Source: Ewingella sp. CoE-038-23 | GTDB lineage: Bacteria; Pseudomonadota; Gammaproteobacteria; Enterobacterales; Enterobacteriaceae | Length of the DNA stretch: 64,000 nucleotides | Reading direction: 5' to 3' | NCBI RefSeq assembly: GCF_040419245.1 | Contig: NZ_JAZHOH010000001.1 | Coordinates: forward strand, 2,108,001-2,172,000 | Shown: piece by piece, positions 9,141 through 20,190 of the stretch | How positions within the stretch are numbered: the first letter of the stretch is position 1 | Layout: every line of letters begins with the position of its first letter | The notes under the pieces: model-generated | The model's database searches: none | Seen by the model: the letters and a program-made list of their open reading frames with translations, nothing else | Told to the model about the DNA's origin: nothing | Position numbers and translations under genes: made by a program

Positions 9141-10532
9141 TCAAAGTGCGCGAAGAATATTCTCCACGCTCTCTTTCGCATCGCCAAACAGCATTTGGGT
9201 GTTGTCTTTGAAGAACAGCGGGTTCTGAACGCCAGCGTAGCCGGTATTCATTGAGCGTTTGAACACGATTACGTTCTGCGCTTTCCACACTTCCAGCACC
9301 GGCATACCGGCAATCGGGCTGCGCGGATCTTCCTGAGCCGCCGGGTTTACCGTGTCATTGGCACCAATGACCAGCACCACGTCGGTGTCGGTAAAGTCGT
9401 CGTTGATTTCGTCCATTTCCAGCACGATGTCATACGGCACTTTTGCCTCGGCCAGCAGCACGTTCATATGGCCCGGCAGACGCCCTGCCACCGGATGAAT
9501 GCCAAAGCGAACTTTGATACCCAGGGCGCGCAGTTTGGCGGTGATATCCTGAACCGGATACTGCGCCTGCGCCACCGCCATGCCGTAGCCCGGCGTGATG
9601 ATCACCGAACTGGCGCTTTTCAGCATTTCCGCCACGTCTTCCGCACTGGTTTCGCGGTACTCGCCCATCTCTTCGGCATCGCCGGTAGAAGAGCCATCCG
9701 TACCAAAGCCGCCCGCGATCACGCTAATAAACGAACGGTTCATCGCTTTACACATGATAAATGACAGGATTGCACCGGAAGAACCCACCAAGGCACCCGT
9801 GACGATCAAAAGGTCATTGCTCAGCATAAAGCCGGCCGCCGCCGCTGCCCAACCTGAATAGGAGTTGAGCATGGAGACGACCACCGGCATGTCCGCGCCA
9901 CCGATGGAAGAAACCAAATGCCAGCCGAACGCCAAGGCAATCAGTGTCATGATCAGCAGTGAGAACACCTGCAAACCGACGCTATCGGTGCGAACAAAAG
10001 TGACCATCAGCAGGAATGAAATCACCAATGCGGCCAGATTCAGCTTGTGGCGATGCGGCAAGGCGAGTGGCTTGGAAGAGATAATCCCGCGCAATTTACC
10101 GAACGCGACGATTGAGCCGGTAAAGGTTACGGCCCCGATAAAGATACCTAAGAACACTTCGGTGAGATGGATGTTTTCCATTACCGAGTCCATGGCAACC
10201 GCGCCGTGGTCAAGGTAGCTGTTGAAGCCAACCAGCACCGCAGCAAGACCCACAAAGCTGTGAAGAATGGCAACTAGCTCCGGCATTTCGGTCATTTCAA
10301 CTTTACGCGCCAGATAGATACCAATGGCCCCGCCAATCACCATCGCCACGATTATCCAGCCAACGTTGCCGGAATCAGGCCCAAGAATGGTGGCAATCAG
10401 CGCGATCGCCATCCCGGTGATGCCGTAGATATTGCCCTGTTTTGACGTTTCGTGTTTTGACAATCCAGCCAGGCTGAATATAAACAGAATAGCGGCAACG
10501 ATATAGGCTGCTGTAACTAATCCCCCAGACAT
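9141..10532 (-). CDS. pntB: NAD(P) transhydrogenase subunit beta
   Basis: 463 residues (E. coli PntB 462). It is the inner-membrane beta subunit of proton-translocating transhydrogenase, which drives NADH + NADP+ to NAD+ + NADPH using proton motive force. The N-terminal domain II has about nine membrane segments from residue 5 to about 265. The C-terminal domain III binds NADP(H), with the [10 protein letters not shown] loop near 318 and the family stretch [19 protein letters not shown] near 355. pntA lies 10 bp upstream, forming a pntAB operon. The gene is convergent with uspE. Confidence 0.97.
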   Translation of the reverse strand: MSGGLVTAAYIVAAILFIFSLAGLSKHETSKQGNIYGITGMAIALIATILGPDSGNVGWIIVAMVIGGAIGIYLARKVEMTEMPELVAILHSFVGLAAVLVGFNSYLDHGAVAMDSVMENIHLTEVFLGIFIGAVTFTGSIVAFGKLRGIISSKPLALPHRHKLNLAALVISFLLMVTFVRTDSVGLQVFSLLIMTLIALAFGWHLVSSIGGADMPVVVSMLNSYSGWAAAAAGFMLSNDLLIVTGALVGSSGAILSFIMCKAMNRSFISVIAGGFGTDGSSTGDAEEMGEYRETSAEDVAEMLKSASSVIITPGYGMAVAQAQYPVQDITAKLRALGIKVRFGIHPVAGRLPGHMNVLLAEAKVPYDIVLEMDEINDDFTDTDVVLVIGANDTVNPAAQEDPRSPIAGMPVLEVWKAQNVIVFKRSMNTGYAGVQNPLFFKDNTQMLFGDAKESVENILRAL

Positions 10533-10542
10533 ATGCTACCCC

Positions 10543-12607
<2,065 letters not shown>

Positions 12608-13573
12608 ATGAAGCTGACCAAAACGATCATCGCATCGGCTCTGTGTTTATCTTTAACGGCTATTTCCGCCTTGTCAGCAGCACAGGCAGCCCAGGAAATC
12701 GCTCCAGAAAAAGCAGCCGCCATCAAACCCTTTGATCGCATCGTAATTTCCGGTCGTTTCAACACGCTGGGGGACGCCGCTGACGCCGTTTCTCGCCGTG
12801 CTGATGCACTGGGTGCAGATTATTTTTATATTCAAGACACAAACAGCTCAGGTAACAGCGGTAACTGGCGCGTCGTCGCGGACATCTATAAAAAAGATGC
12901 GGCCGAAGTCAGTAAGAAAACCACTTACCGTGAAATTAATGGCGTAAAAGAATTACCGAAAGAAGAGGCTTACCTGCTTGAGCCTTATGACACCGTGACC
13001 GTCAGCGGCTTCTACCGTAGCCAGCCAGACGTGAATGATGCCATCACCAAAGCCGCGAAAGAGAAAGGGGCTTACTCCTTCTTCATCGTGCGTCAGGTTG
13101 ATGCCAACAGCGGTGGCAACCAGTACATTACGGCTTTCATCTACAAGAAAGATGCTGCAAAACGCGTCGTGCAGGATCCAGACGCTATCCCAGCTGATTC
13201 CGAAGCAGGTAAAGCCGCGCTGGCAGCTGGCGGTGCCGCGGCTAAGAAAGTGGAAATCCCAGGCGTCGCTTCTTCTGGTAGCCCAAGCCGTTCCGTGGGT
13301 CGCTTCTTCGAAACTCAATCTTCCACCGGGCAGCGTTATACCGTAACGGCGACCAACGGCGCGAAGATTCAGGAAGTGAACAACGTGACTGCAGCACAGA
13401 TGGCTCCGTTTGATTCCATCACTTTCACCGGCCACTTCAACAGCATCACCGACGTCTCTCAAGAAGTGGCGAACCGTGCAGCAGCCAAAGGCGCGAAGTT
13501 CTATCACATCACTCGCCAGTGGCAAAACAAGAGTGGTGGTAACCTGACGGTTAGCGCTGACTTGTTCAAATAA
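12608..13573 (+). CDS. ydgH: YdgH: triple YhcN/DUF1471-domain periplasmic protein
   Basis: 321 residues from the ATG at 12608, preceded by GGTGAAAGG. A signal peptide (MKLTKTIIASALCLSL, cleavage after AQA near residue 25) is followed by three DUF1471 (BhsA/McbA/YhcN) repeats near 38-100, 125-190 and 255-321. Each has the pattern FDxIxxxGxF, xxxDAxxxxxxxAxxKGAxxFY and a GGNxxVxADxYK-type end. DUF1471 proteins are small envelope stress and biofilm factors; YdgH is an E. coli three-copy member of unsettled function. The position beside pntAB matches E. coli. Confidence 0.94.
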   Translation: MKLTKTIIASALCLSLTAISALSAAQAAQEIAPEKAAAIKPFDRIVISGRFNTLGDAADAVSRRADALGADYFYIQDTNSSGNSGNWRVVADIYKKDAAEVSKKTTYREINGVKELPKEEAYLLEPYDTVTVSGFYRSQPDVNDAITKAAKEKGAYSFFIVRQVDANSGGNQYITAFIYKKDAAKRVVQDPDAIPADSEAGKAALAAGGAAAKKVEIPGVASSGSPSRSVGRFFETQSSTGQRYTVTATNGAKIQEVNNVTAAQMAPFDSITFTGHFNSITDVSQEVANRAAAKGAKFYHITRQWQNKSGGNLTVSADLFK

Positions 13574-13593
13574 TTACCGCGTTAGAAATAACA

Positions 13594-13619
13594 AAAGGCA
13601 GCCTGCGGGCTGCCTTTTT
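13594..13619 (+). terminator. Terminator of ydgH
   Basis: AAAGGCAGCC, loop TGCG, GGCTGCCTTTTT; 20 bp after the ydgH stop. Confidence 0.9.
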
Positions 13620-13680
13620 GCTAACGCTCTTTTACTCAATATCTTTATATTGTTACGGCCAACATCAACCTAAACGACGT

Positions 13681-14100
13681 TTAATGCTGATGCACAGGCT
13701 GCAGAATTTCCACGCGCAAATGGTCATTACTTTGCACTAGCTGCAAGCTATGTTTGCATTCGCTTTTTATGGTATTCAACTGCTCATCGTTAAGCGCATA
13801 GGGCAAATTAATATCCACGCTATAAAGCCCCTGCTGTTCCGCCAATTCAATTAAACGCACAATATTGGTTTCATCGCTTACCTGCGTCGAAACCACTTGT
13901 AGCGCTAAACTTCTCAGGCGCTCCTGCTTAGATTTTTCTTGTGAGGTGCGGGATCGAAGTACCATGCCGAAGAAAGGCAGCACTCCATAAATCGCGTCGA
14001 TAAAGCTCCACTGCTTTTTGCATGATGCAGAAAGGTATTCCATGTAATCGAAGGAAGCTTTTTCACTGCGCACATCGGGTATCAGGCGATTATCGCTCAT
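13681..14100 (-). CDS. Conserved hypothetical protein, 139 aa
   Basis: I do not recognise this protein. It starts at 14100 after a good AGGAGAGG site, so it is probably a real gene. The N-terminal third is followed by a mildly hydrophobic stretch near residues 36-50 (FIDAIYGVLPFFGMVL), then a basic segment (RSRTSQEKSKQERLRS). The remainder is mixed alpha/beta (ALQVVSTQVSDETNIVRLIELAEQ..., VDINLPYALNDEQLNTIKSECKHS). There is no signal peptide. It lies alone between ydgH and rstA, divergent from rstA by 326 bp, in a place where E. coli has unrelated genes. It could be a peripheral membrane protein. Confidence 0.7.
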   Translation of the reverse strand: MSDNRLIPDVRSEKASFDYMEYLSASCKKQWSFIDAIYGVLPFFGMVLRSRTSQEKSKQERLRSLALQVVSTQVSDETNIVRLIELAEQQGLYSVDINLPYALNDEQLNTIKSECKHSLQLVQSNDHLRVEILQPVHQH

Positions 14101-14426
14101 CCCCTATTCCTCTCCTGGCCAGTGTTAGGACGGTTAAACGCACGAAGAATGAATCAGTTAATATAATGCAGCGTAATATATTTCGTTAAGTATATTCGCC
14201 TCTATAATGGCATATTTCACGAAGCGTGCGCTAGTCGGTTGAGCGGGCAAAACGCAATACTGTGTCGCATAATGTGAATGTTAAAATATTGTCAGTTTTT
14301 CTACGTTTGTCTCTACAAAAGGGTCGCAAACTCTGAAAAACTGTCACTTCCTATTACGCATGTCTTGTAGCCATAGCCTGTGTCTGCGGCTATGCTGACC
14401 ATCGGATAATAATTAACAGCAATCCA
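14101..14426. other. Divergent intergenic region upstream of rstA
   Basis: 326 AT-rich bases holding the rstA promoter. In E. coli rstA is PhoP-controlled through tandem (T/G)GTTTA boxes; I looked for this pair and did not find a convincing one. No ORF or RNA gene was recognised. Confidence 0.4.
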
Positions 14427-15161
14427 ATGAATAAAATCGTTTTTGTAGAAGATGATCCAGAAGTCGGTAACCTGATTGCGGCCTATTTAGGCAAACACGA
14501 CATTGAAGTGTTAGTCGAACCCCGTGGTGACACCGCGCAGGATCGCATCGCGCGTGAAAAGCCCGATTTAGTTTTGCTAGATATCATGCTGCCCGGCAAA
14601 GATGGCATGACCCTCTGTCGCGACCTGCGCCCTACTTACAGCGGCCCCATCGTGCTGCTGACCTCCCTTGACAGCGACATGAACCACATTCTGTCGCTGG
14701 AAATGGGCGCTAACGATTACATCCTCAAAACCACGCCGCCTGCCGTATTACTGGCTCGCCTGCGCCTGCACTTGCGCCAGCATGCGCCGCAATCGGCGGG
14801 TGAAGAAAAACCGGCCAGCAAATCCTTGCAGGGTGGCAATGCGCTGCACTTTGGCCAACTCTGTATTGATCCTGTGAACCGCGAAGTGACGCTGGTTGAT
14901 GAAGTGATTGTTCTCTCCACGTCTGACTTTGACTTGTTATGGGAATTGGCAACTCACGCCGGTCGCATTATGGACCGCGAGGCCCTGCTGCTAAACCTGC
15001 GCGGCGTCAGCTATGATGGCTTAGATCGCAGCATCGACGTGGCGATTTCTCGGTTACGCCGCAAGCTCTACGACAACGCCCTCGAGCCGTTCCGCATCAA
15101 AACCATTCGTAATAAAGGTTACCTTTTCGCCCCTAATGCCTGGGAGACAGGACAGGAATGA
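14427..15161 (+). CDS. rstA: Two-component response regulator RstA
   Basis: 244 residues, OmpR/PhoB family. The receiver domain (1 to about 120) has acidic residues Glu8-Asp10, the phospho-acceptor Asp52 in LLDIMLPG, and the TS of LLTSLDSDMNH. The conserved Lys lies in DYILKTTPP. The winged-helix DNA-binding domain (about 140-240) ends in the AISRLRRKLYD and IKTIRNKGYLF signature. RstA acts in acid and magnesium-limitation responses and binds TACATNTNGTTACA sites; asr, its classical target, is encoded 3 kb downstream. It overlaps rstB by 4 bp (ATGA). Confidence 0.96.
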   Translation: MNKIVFVEDDPEVGNLIAAYLGKHDIEVLVEPRGDTAQDRIAREKPDLVLLDIMLPGKDGMTLCRDLRPTYSGPIVLLTSLDSDMNHILSLEMGANDYILKTTPPAVLLARLRLHLRQHAPQSAGEEKPASKSLQGGNALHFGQLCIDPVNREVTLVDEVIVLSTSDFDLLWELATHAGRIMDREALLLNLRGVSYDGLDRSIDVAISRLRRKLYDNALEPFRIKTIRNKGYLFAPNAWETGQE

Positions 15162-16465
15162 GAAAGCTTTTCATCCAGTTTTTCCTGCTGTTGCTGGTCT
15201 GTTTCCTGGTGATGACCATGCTGGTCGGTCTGGTTTATAAAGTCACCGCCGAGCGAACCGGGCGCCAGTCTCTCAACGACTTGATGAAAAGCTCGCTGTA
15301 CTTAATGCGCAGCGAACTGCGCGAAATCCCCATTAAGGATTGGAATAAGACCATCAACACGCTGGATCTTAACCTCTCTTTTAAGCTGCACATTGAGCCT
15401 TTGGGCAAACGGGTTCTTAGCCCTGAACTGGATAAGCGCCTGAAAGATGGCGAAATTATCGCGCTCGATGATGAATACACCTTTATTCAACGCGTGCCGC
15501 GCAGTCACTACGTCTTAGTAGTCGGCCCTATTCCCTATCTGTTCTACATGCACGAGATGCGCATTCTGGATCTGGTGGTCATGATGCTGATCGGCCTGTC
15601 GCTCGCCCTGCCGGTCTTCTTGTGGATGAGCCCGCACTGGAAGGATTTGCTTAAGCTTGAGAAGTCGGCCCAAAGGCTGGGCAATGGCTATCTGGACGAG
15701 CGAACCAATTTTGATTCCACCTCAAGTTTGAATCGTTTAGGCATTGCCTTTAACCAGATGGCGGACAACATCAACACGCTGATCGCCAGTAAGAAGCAGC
15801 TGATTGACGGCATCGCCCACGAATTGCGTACCCCACTGGTGCGTCTGCGCTACCGTCTGGCGATCAGTGAAAACCTGCCAGAAGCCGAGCAGCAGGCAAT
15901 TAACCGCGATATCGGCCAGCTCGAATCTCTCATCGACGAACTGCTGACCTACGCGCGTCTGGACCGACCGCAGGTTGCGCTTAATCTTGAGAAAGTAAAT
16001 CTGGCAGACTGGCTGGCGGATAAGGTTGATGACTTCCGCCTGATCAACGCTGAGCGCGGCATCACCCTGTCGGTGCCAGAAAGCGTAGATTTCGGCGGGG
16101 TTGATTTACGTTTAATGGAGCGCGTGCTGGATAACCTGGTGAACAACGCCCTGCGCTATGCTAACGACAAAATCCACATCAGCCTGTGGCTGGACGGCGA
16201 GAACGCCAGTTTGCAGGTGGAAGATGACGGACCGGGCATCCCAGAGGAAGAGCGCATTCGCGTTTTCGAGCCGTTTGTTCGCCTGGACCCAAGTCGCGAC
16301 CGCGCTACCGGCGGCTGTGGCTTAGGGCTGGCCATTGTTCACTCGATTGCCGTAGCGTACCAAGGCCGCGTCAGCGTGGAGTCCAGCCCATCATTCGGCG
16401 GGGCTTGCATACGTTTCAGCTGGCCTGCCAAAACCGTTTTTAATCTCAATACAGAACCACGCTAA
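15158..16465 (+). CDS. rstB: Sensor histidine kinase RstB
   Basis: 435 residues. Two membrane segments (about 5-27 and 136-157) flank a periplasmic sensor domain of roughly 108 residues, followed by HAMP and the kinase core. His221 in DGIAHELRTPLVRLR is the phospho-acceptor. The N box (LDNLVNNALRYA) and G boxes (DDGPGIPEEER, GGCGLGLAIV) are intact. It is cotranslated with rstA through an ATGA overlap. The partner regulator and gene order are as in E. coli. Confidence 0.96.
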   Translation: MRKLFIQFFLLLLVCFLVMTMLVGLVYKVTAERTGRQSLNDLMKSSLYLMRSELREIPIKDWNKTINTLDLNLSFKLHIEPLGKRVLSPELDKRLKDGEIIALDDEYTFIQRVPRSHYVLVVGPIPYLFYMHEMRILDLVVMMLIGLSLALPVFLWMSPHWKDLLKLEKSAQRLGNGYLDERTNFDSTSSLNRLGIAFNQMADNINTLIASKKQLIDGIAHELRTPLVRLRYRLAISENLPEAEQQAINRDIGQLESLIDELLTYARLDRPQVALNLEKVNLADWLADKVDDFRLINAERGITLSVPESVDFGGVDLRLMERVLDNLVNNALRYANDKIHISLWLDGENASLQVEDDGPGIPEEERIRVFEPFVRLDPSRDRATGGCGLGLAIVHSIAVAYQGRVSVESSPSFGGACIRFSWPAKTVFNLNTEPR

Positions 16466-16489
16466 AAATAATTTCGAAGGAAGTAAATA

Positions 16490-17971
16490 ATGACAACAGC
16501 TTATTCACAACTGCGCAGTACCTTCGCCCGCCTGTCCCGCTTTAACCATCTTTCCGCCATCGCTGGCTGGGATATGGCCGCAATGATGCCGCCCGCCGGT
16601 AGCAAAGCGCGCTCTGAAGCACTGGCCGAGCTGAGCGTTTTGTCTCACCAGATTTTGACCGCAAAACAGGTTGGCGACTGGCTAGAACAGGCCGAAAGCG
16701 AAGACCTGAACGATCTCGAGCGTGCCGACCTGCGCGAGATGCGTCGTAAATATCAGCAATCCGCCGTGCTGCCTGAAAGCCTGGTTGAAGAGAAATCCTT
16801 GGCGGGCGCACGCTGCGAACACGCTTGGCGCGTGCAGCGCAAAGGCAATGACTGGGAAGGTTTTGCAGAGAACCTTCGTGAAGTCGTTCGCCTGAGCCGT
16901 CAGGAAGCGAAGTTGCGCTCAGAAGCGACGGGCGTCGGCCTGTATGACTCCCTGCTCGACATGTACGAGCCGGGAATGACTTCCGCCAAACTGGACGTGC
17001 TGTTCGGCGACCTGAAAACCTGGCTGCCAAATCTGCTGAAAACCGTGGTTGAGAAGCAGAAATCAGAAACGCGTATCACGCCAGTTGGTCCGTTTGATAT
17101 TGAGAAACAGCGTCAGCTGGGCCTGCAAGTGATGGCACGCCTGGGCTTCAACTTTGACGCCGGTCGTCTGGACGTCAGCGCTCACCCGTTCTGCGGCGGT
17201 GTGCCAGAGGACGTACGCATCACCACGCGCTACAACGAACACGAATTCCTCAGCGCCATGATGGGCGTCATCCATGAGACTGGTCACGCGCGCTACGAGC
17301 AGAACCTGCCGAAAGAGTGGCTAGGCCAGCCGGTATCCAACGCGCGCTCAATGGGCGTGCACGAGTCGCAAAGCCTGCTGTTTGAAATGCAATTGGGTTG
17401 CAGCGAGCCGTTCCTGAAATCTATCTATCCGCTGGTTATCGAGCAGTTCGGTCAGCGCGAAGGCTTAGACGAGAGCAACTTCATCAAGCTTAATCAGCGC
17501 GTTGAGGCAGGCCTTATCCGCGTTGATGCCGACGAAGTGAGCTATCCGGCGCACGTGATCCTGCGTTATGAAATCGAAAAAGCGCTGATTGAAGGTGAGA
17601 TCGAAGTCGAAGACATCCCTGCTCTTTGGAACAGCAAGATGAAGGAATATCTGGGCATCGACACCGTGGGCAACTACCGCGACGGCTGTATGCAGGATAT
17701 TCACTGGACCGACGGCGGCTTCGGCTACTTCCCAACCTATACTTTGGGCGCCATGTACGCAGCACAGCTGTTCCAGTGCGCCAACCACGCGATCCCAACT
17801 CTGCAAGATGATATCGCCCGTGGCGACCTGACCGCCCTGTTCCAGTGGTTGCAGCAGAACATCTGGCAGCACGGCAGTCGTTTCACTACCGACCAGCTGA
17901 TTCAGAATGCCACCGGCGAGACGTTGAATCCGGCGTATTTCCGCAAACATTTGGAAAATCGTTATTTGTAG
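16490..17971 (+). CDS. M32-family metallocarboxypeptidase (Taq-type)
   Basis: 493 residues, the usual length of M32 carboxypeptidases, which trim C-terminal amino acids in the cytosol. The zinc motif HETGH is at 262-266, and the M32 signatures DVRITTRY (241-248), MGVHE downstream of the zinc site and the GCMQDIHWTDGGFGYFPTYTLG segment near 402-423 are present. No signal peptide is seen. It follows rstB by 24 bp with a GAAGGAAG site, so it may be cotranscribed with rstAB. E. coli K-12 lacks an obvious equivalent at this place. Confidence 0.93.
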   Translation: MTTAYSQLRSTFARLSRFNHLSAIAGWDMAAMMPPAGSKARSEALAELSVLSHQILTAKQVGDWLEQAESEDLNDLERADLREMRRKYQQSAVLPESLVEEKSLAGARCEHAWRVQRKGNDWEGFAENLREVVRLSRQEAKLRSEATGVGLYDSLLDMYEPGMTSAKLDVLFGDLKTWLPNLLKTVVEKQKSETRITPVGPFDIEKQRQLGLQVMARLGFNFDAGRLDVSAHPFCGGVPEDVRITTRYNEHEFLSAMMGVIHETGHARYEQNLPKEWLGQPVSNARSMGVHESQSLLFEMQLGCSEPFLKSIYPLVIEQFGQREGLDESNFIKLNQRVEAGLIRVDADEVSYPAHVILRYEIEKALIEGEIEVEDIPALWNSKMKEYLGIDTVGNYRDGCMQDIHWTDGGFGYFPTYTLGAMYAAQLFQCANHAIPTLQDDIARGDLTALFQWLQQNIWQHGSRFTTDQLIQNATGETLNPAYFRKHLENRYL

Positions 17972-18004
17972 GTTTTGCCTCAAAGAGCAGTTTGGAGTTG
18001 CCTT

Positions 18005-18117
18005 TTGCTCCTCCCCCTGACAAGGGGGAGGCTGGGAGGGGGTATTGCAGCAAACTCAGTGGCTTATGTGAGAAATACCCCACCCCAACCCTCCCCTAAT
18101 TAGGGGAGGGAGCAGTT
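18005..18117. repeat. REP-like inverted pair of C/G-rich palindromes
   Basis: Two related modules lie in opposite orientation. The first has CTCCCCCT/AGGGGGAG (18011-18030), then GCTGGGAGGGGGTATT. The second is its reverse-complement relative, ATACCCCACCCCAACC followed by a perfect 22-bp palindrome at 18089-18110, and TGCTCC at the outer end of both. The arrangement matches paired REP/BIME organisation. Related single modules occur at 35509 and 44571. It lies just downstream of the carboxypeptidase gene. Confidence 0.75.
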
Positions 18118-18259
18118 CGGATTCCGATAACTCTCGCTATCCCCATTCAAAAACCACCCTCCCTGCTAAGAATCCTCTCAATAAATCTTCCAGATCCCAT
18201 GATTTCTCAAGGATTTGCGGTGCCACAGAGTGTTCAAGTACATAAATAACATTGTATGT

Positions 18260-18273
18260 TGTAACTAAATACA
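18260..18273 (-). promoter_or_regulatory. Candidate RstA box upstream of asr (distal)
   Basis: TGTAACTAAATACA fits the reverse complement of the RstA site TACATNTNGTTACA at 10 of its 12 defined positions. It lies about 190 bp before the asr start. Function is inferred from rstA being nearby and asr being a known RstA target in E. coli. Confidence 0.5.
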
Positions 18274-18341
18274 GGTATCTCTACGTACAGAAGTTGACAA
18301 AACCGAAGTAACCCATTGATTTTATTGCCGTATGGAGTTTG

Positions 18342-18355
18342 TACAAAGCGTTACA
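18342..18355 (+). promoter_or_regulatory. Candidate RstA box upstream of asr (proximal)
   Basis: TACAAAGCGTTACA matches TACATNTNGTTACA at 10 of 12 defined positions, in the forward orientation. It lies 107 bp before the asr ATG and opposes the distal box at 18260. Confidence 0.55.
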
Positions 18356-18461
18356 CGCCGACACCAATCACTCACTTACAAAGCAGACTGCCGCGCCTAC
18401 TATTCTCCTACCGGCCCCGCAGTGGGGTGGACATATAAACGAACATTCTGAGGAATTTAAG

Positions 18462-18947
18462 ATGAAAAAAGTATTAGCTCTGGTTGTTGCCGCTGCAATG
18501 GGTCTGTCTTCTGTAGCTTTCGCTGCTGACACTACTGCTGCACCAGCTCCTGCTGCTGCTCCAGCTGCAACTACCGCTGCTCCAGCTCCTGCTGCACCAG
18601 CTCCTGCTGCTGCTCCAGCTGCAACTACCGCTGCTCCAGCGGCTGCTGCTCCAGCTGCAAAAGCACCAACTAAGCATGCTGTAAAGCATAAGAAAGCACA
18701 CAAGAAAGCTGCTCAGAAAGCGCAAGCTGCTAAGAAACACAAAAAAGCTAAGAAAGCTGCCCCAGCACAGAAAGCCCAGGCTGCTAAAAAACACGTGAAA
18801 CATGCTAAGAAAGCCGCTCCAGCACAGAAAGCTCAGGCTGCTAAAAAGCACGTAAAACACGCTAAGAAAGCTGCTCCAGCGCAGAAAGCTCAGGCTGCTA
18901 AAAAACACGTGAAACACGCTAAGAAAGCTGCTCCAGCTGCTAAATAA
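18462..18947 (+). CDS. asr: Acid shock protein Asr
   Basis: 161 residues from the ATG at 18462 (TGAGGAAT site 8 bases upstream). A signal peptide ([21 protein letters not shown], 1-21) is followed by an Ala/Pro/Thr-rich segment with a duplicated [12 protein letters not shown] block, then a Lys/His/Ala-rich basic tail. The tail has three near-perfect 19-residue repeats of the type [19 protein letters not shown] plus partial copies. E. coli Asr is about 102 residues, so this one is enlarged by repeat expansion. Asr is a periplasmic, intrinsically disordered basic protein induced strongly by acid through RstAB/PhoB. The in-frame extension upstream to 18339 is non-coding leader. Confidence 0.93.
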   Translation: MKKVLALVVAAAMGLSSVAFAADTTAAPAPAAAPAATTAAPAPAAPAPAAAPAATTAAPAAAAPAAKAPTKHAVKHKKAHKKAAQKAQAAKKHKKAKKAAPAQKAQAAKKHVKHAKKAAPAQKAQAAKKHVKHAKKAAPAQKAQAAKKHVKHAKKAAPAAK

Positions 18948-18997
18948 GTAAGACTTTTGGTGAGTGATTCCACTCCCTTAGAGTAAGACTGAATATT

Positions 18998-19024
18998 AAC
19001 ACCCGGTTCGCCGGGTGTTTTTTT
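18998..19024 (+). terminator. Terminator after asr
   Basis: AACACCCGG, loop TTCG, CCGGGTGTT, then seven Ts. The stable UUCG tetraloop makes it strong; some read-through to ydgU is possible. Confidence 0.92.
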
Positions 19025-19056
19025 CTCCAGTTTTCAGATTGAGGTATTGATGGAAG

Positions 19057-19137
19057 ATGCTGCGCCGATACCTGTTCGAAATCACCCTTAGCGCACTGAT
19101 ACTGTGCGGTTTAATTACCCTGTTCTTCTACTTGTGA
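19057..19137 (+). CDS. ydgU: Small membrane protein YdgU
   Basis: 26 residues: MLRRYLFEITL, then a hydrophobic helix (ALILCGLITLFFYL). The ATG at 19057 follows a GGAAG-like site. E. coli encodes the small inner-membrane protein YdgU (27 residues) at exactly this place between asr and ydgD, also starting with a basic N-terminus and one membrane span. The call rests on size, hydropathy and position; its function is unknown. Expression may come from read-through of the asr terminator. Confidence 0.75.
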   Translation: MLRRYLFEITLSALILCGLITLFFYL

Positions 19138-19247
19138 TATCACCTGAACAAAATCCCTCCGGTGATCACACCGCCAGTTGCAAGCGTCTATAATCACTCC
19201 ATAATATACGATTCAAGGGATTTCCCTGCTTTCAAGGTCAGAATGTT

Positions 19248-20117
19248 ATGCGCATCGCGTTACCTTTAGTTTTGAGCCTTTTTTGTTGCACCATTTCCTC
19301 TGTTCATGCGGACGTTCCTGAACCCGATTCAGATTCCGATGCGCCAACCATAAGTTTGAAAGAAAAGACTGCCCTGTTCTTTGGTCACGATCATCGCACC
19401 GCCGTCGCCAATACCAGCGACTGGCCGTGGCAAGCCATCGGACAGATTGAAACCGAAAGTGGCAATCTGTGTACGGCAACGCTGATATCCAAGCATCTGG
19501 TGTTAACCGCCGGGCACTGCGTGCTGGCTCCTCCGGGCAAGATTGATAAAGTCGTGGCACTGCGTTTTATTTCTCACAAGCAAAAATGGCGTTATCAGGT
19601 CACGGCGTTAGAAACGCTGGTTGACCCCAAGTTAGGAAAAAAGCTGAAAGCCGATGGCGAAGGTTGGATTGTGCCCTCTAAAGCCGCCGCGTTTGACTTT
19701 GCGCTGGTTCGCCTGACGGATGAGAATATCGCCCTGCCGATCACCCCGCTGCCGCTGTGGGAAGGCACCCGCGACCAGCTTACTGCCGCGCTGAAGCAGA
19801 ATGGCCGTAAGATCACGCAGGCGGGTTATCCGGAAGATCATCTGGATGATTTATACAGCCATCAAAACTGCCTGATCACCGGCTGGGCGCAGCCTGGCGT
19901 GCTGTCGCACCGATGTGACACCCTGCCTGGCGACAGTGGCTCGCCGTTGTTATTAAAAACCGGCGATAAATGGTCACTGATTGGTATTCAAAGCTCGGCC
20001 CCGGCGGCGCAAGATCGCTATTTAGCCGATAACCGCGCACTGGCCGTTCCAGCCATCCGCGACGCCCTGAATAAGCTCTCGTCAGGTGCCGTCAGCGCCA
20101 TGCCAGCTGCGCAATAA
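19248..20117 (+). CDS. ydgD: Trypsin-like periplasmic serine protease YdgD
   Basis: 289 residues with a signal peptide (cleavage near SVHA, residue 21). It has a chymotrypsin/trypsin fold with the full catalytic triad: His90 in LTAGHC, Asp150 in AFDFALVRL and Ser230 in GDSGSP. The family is the V8-like/glutamyl endopeptidase type and E. coli YdgD is the orthologue next to asr. In E. coli-related work YdgD has been linked to cleaving Asr, which would fit the neighbourhood, but I treat that as a hypothesis here. A start at 19248 follows AAGGTCAG. Confidence 0.92.
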   Translation: MRIALPLVLSLFCCTISSVHADVPEPDSDSDAPTISLKEKTALFFGHDHRTAVANTSDWPWQAIGQIETESGNLCTATLISKHLVLTAGHCVLAPPGKIDKVVALRFISHKQKWRYQVTALETLVDPKLGKKLKADGEGWIVPSKAAAFDFALVRLTDENIALPITPLPLWEGTRDQLTAALKQNGRKITQAGYPEDHLDDLYSHQNCLITGWAQPGVLSHRCDTLPGDSGSPLLLKTGDKWSLIGIQSSAPAAQDRYLADNRALAVPAIRDALNKLSSGAVSAMPAAQ

Positions 20118-20138
20118 TTGCCGGAAAAGGTGCAAAAA

Positions 20139-20174
20139 AAAACCTAAGTCACACAAGTGGCTTAGGTTTTTTTA
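20139..20174. terminator. Bidirectional terminator between ydgD and the GGCT-like gene
   Basis: AAAACCTAAGTCAC, loop ACAA, GTGGCTTAGGTTTT with A and T tracts on either side and one mismatched position in the stem. Confidence 0.88.
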
Positions 20175-20190
20175 TTGACGCTGCGGCGAG

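Noticed and set aside
18368..18917. Long antisense frames over asr (Ala/Gly-rich and Ser/Leu/Trp-rich)
   Set aside because: Low-complexity shadows of the repetitive asr codons.
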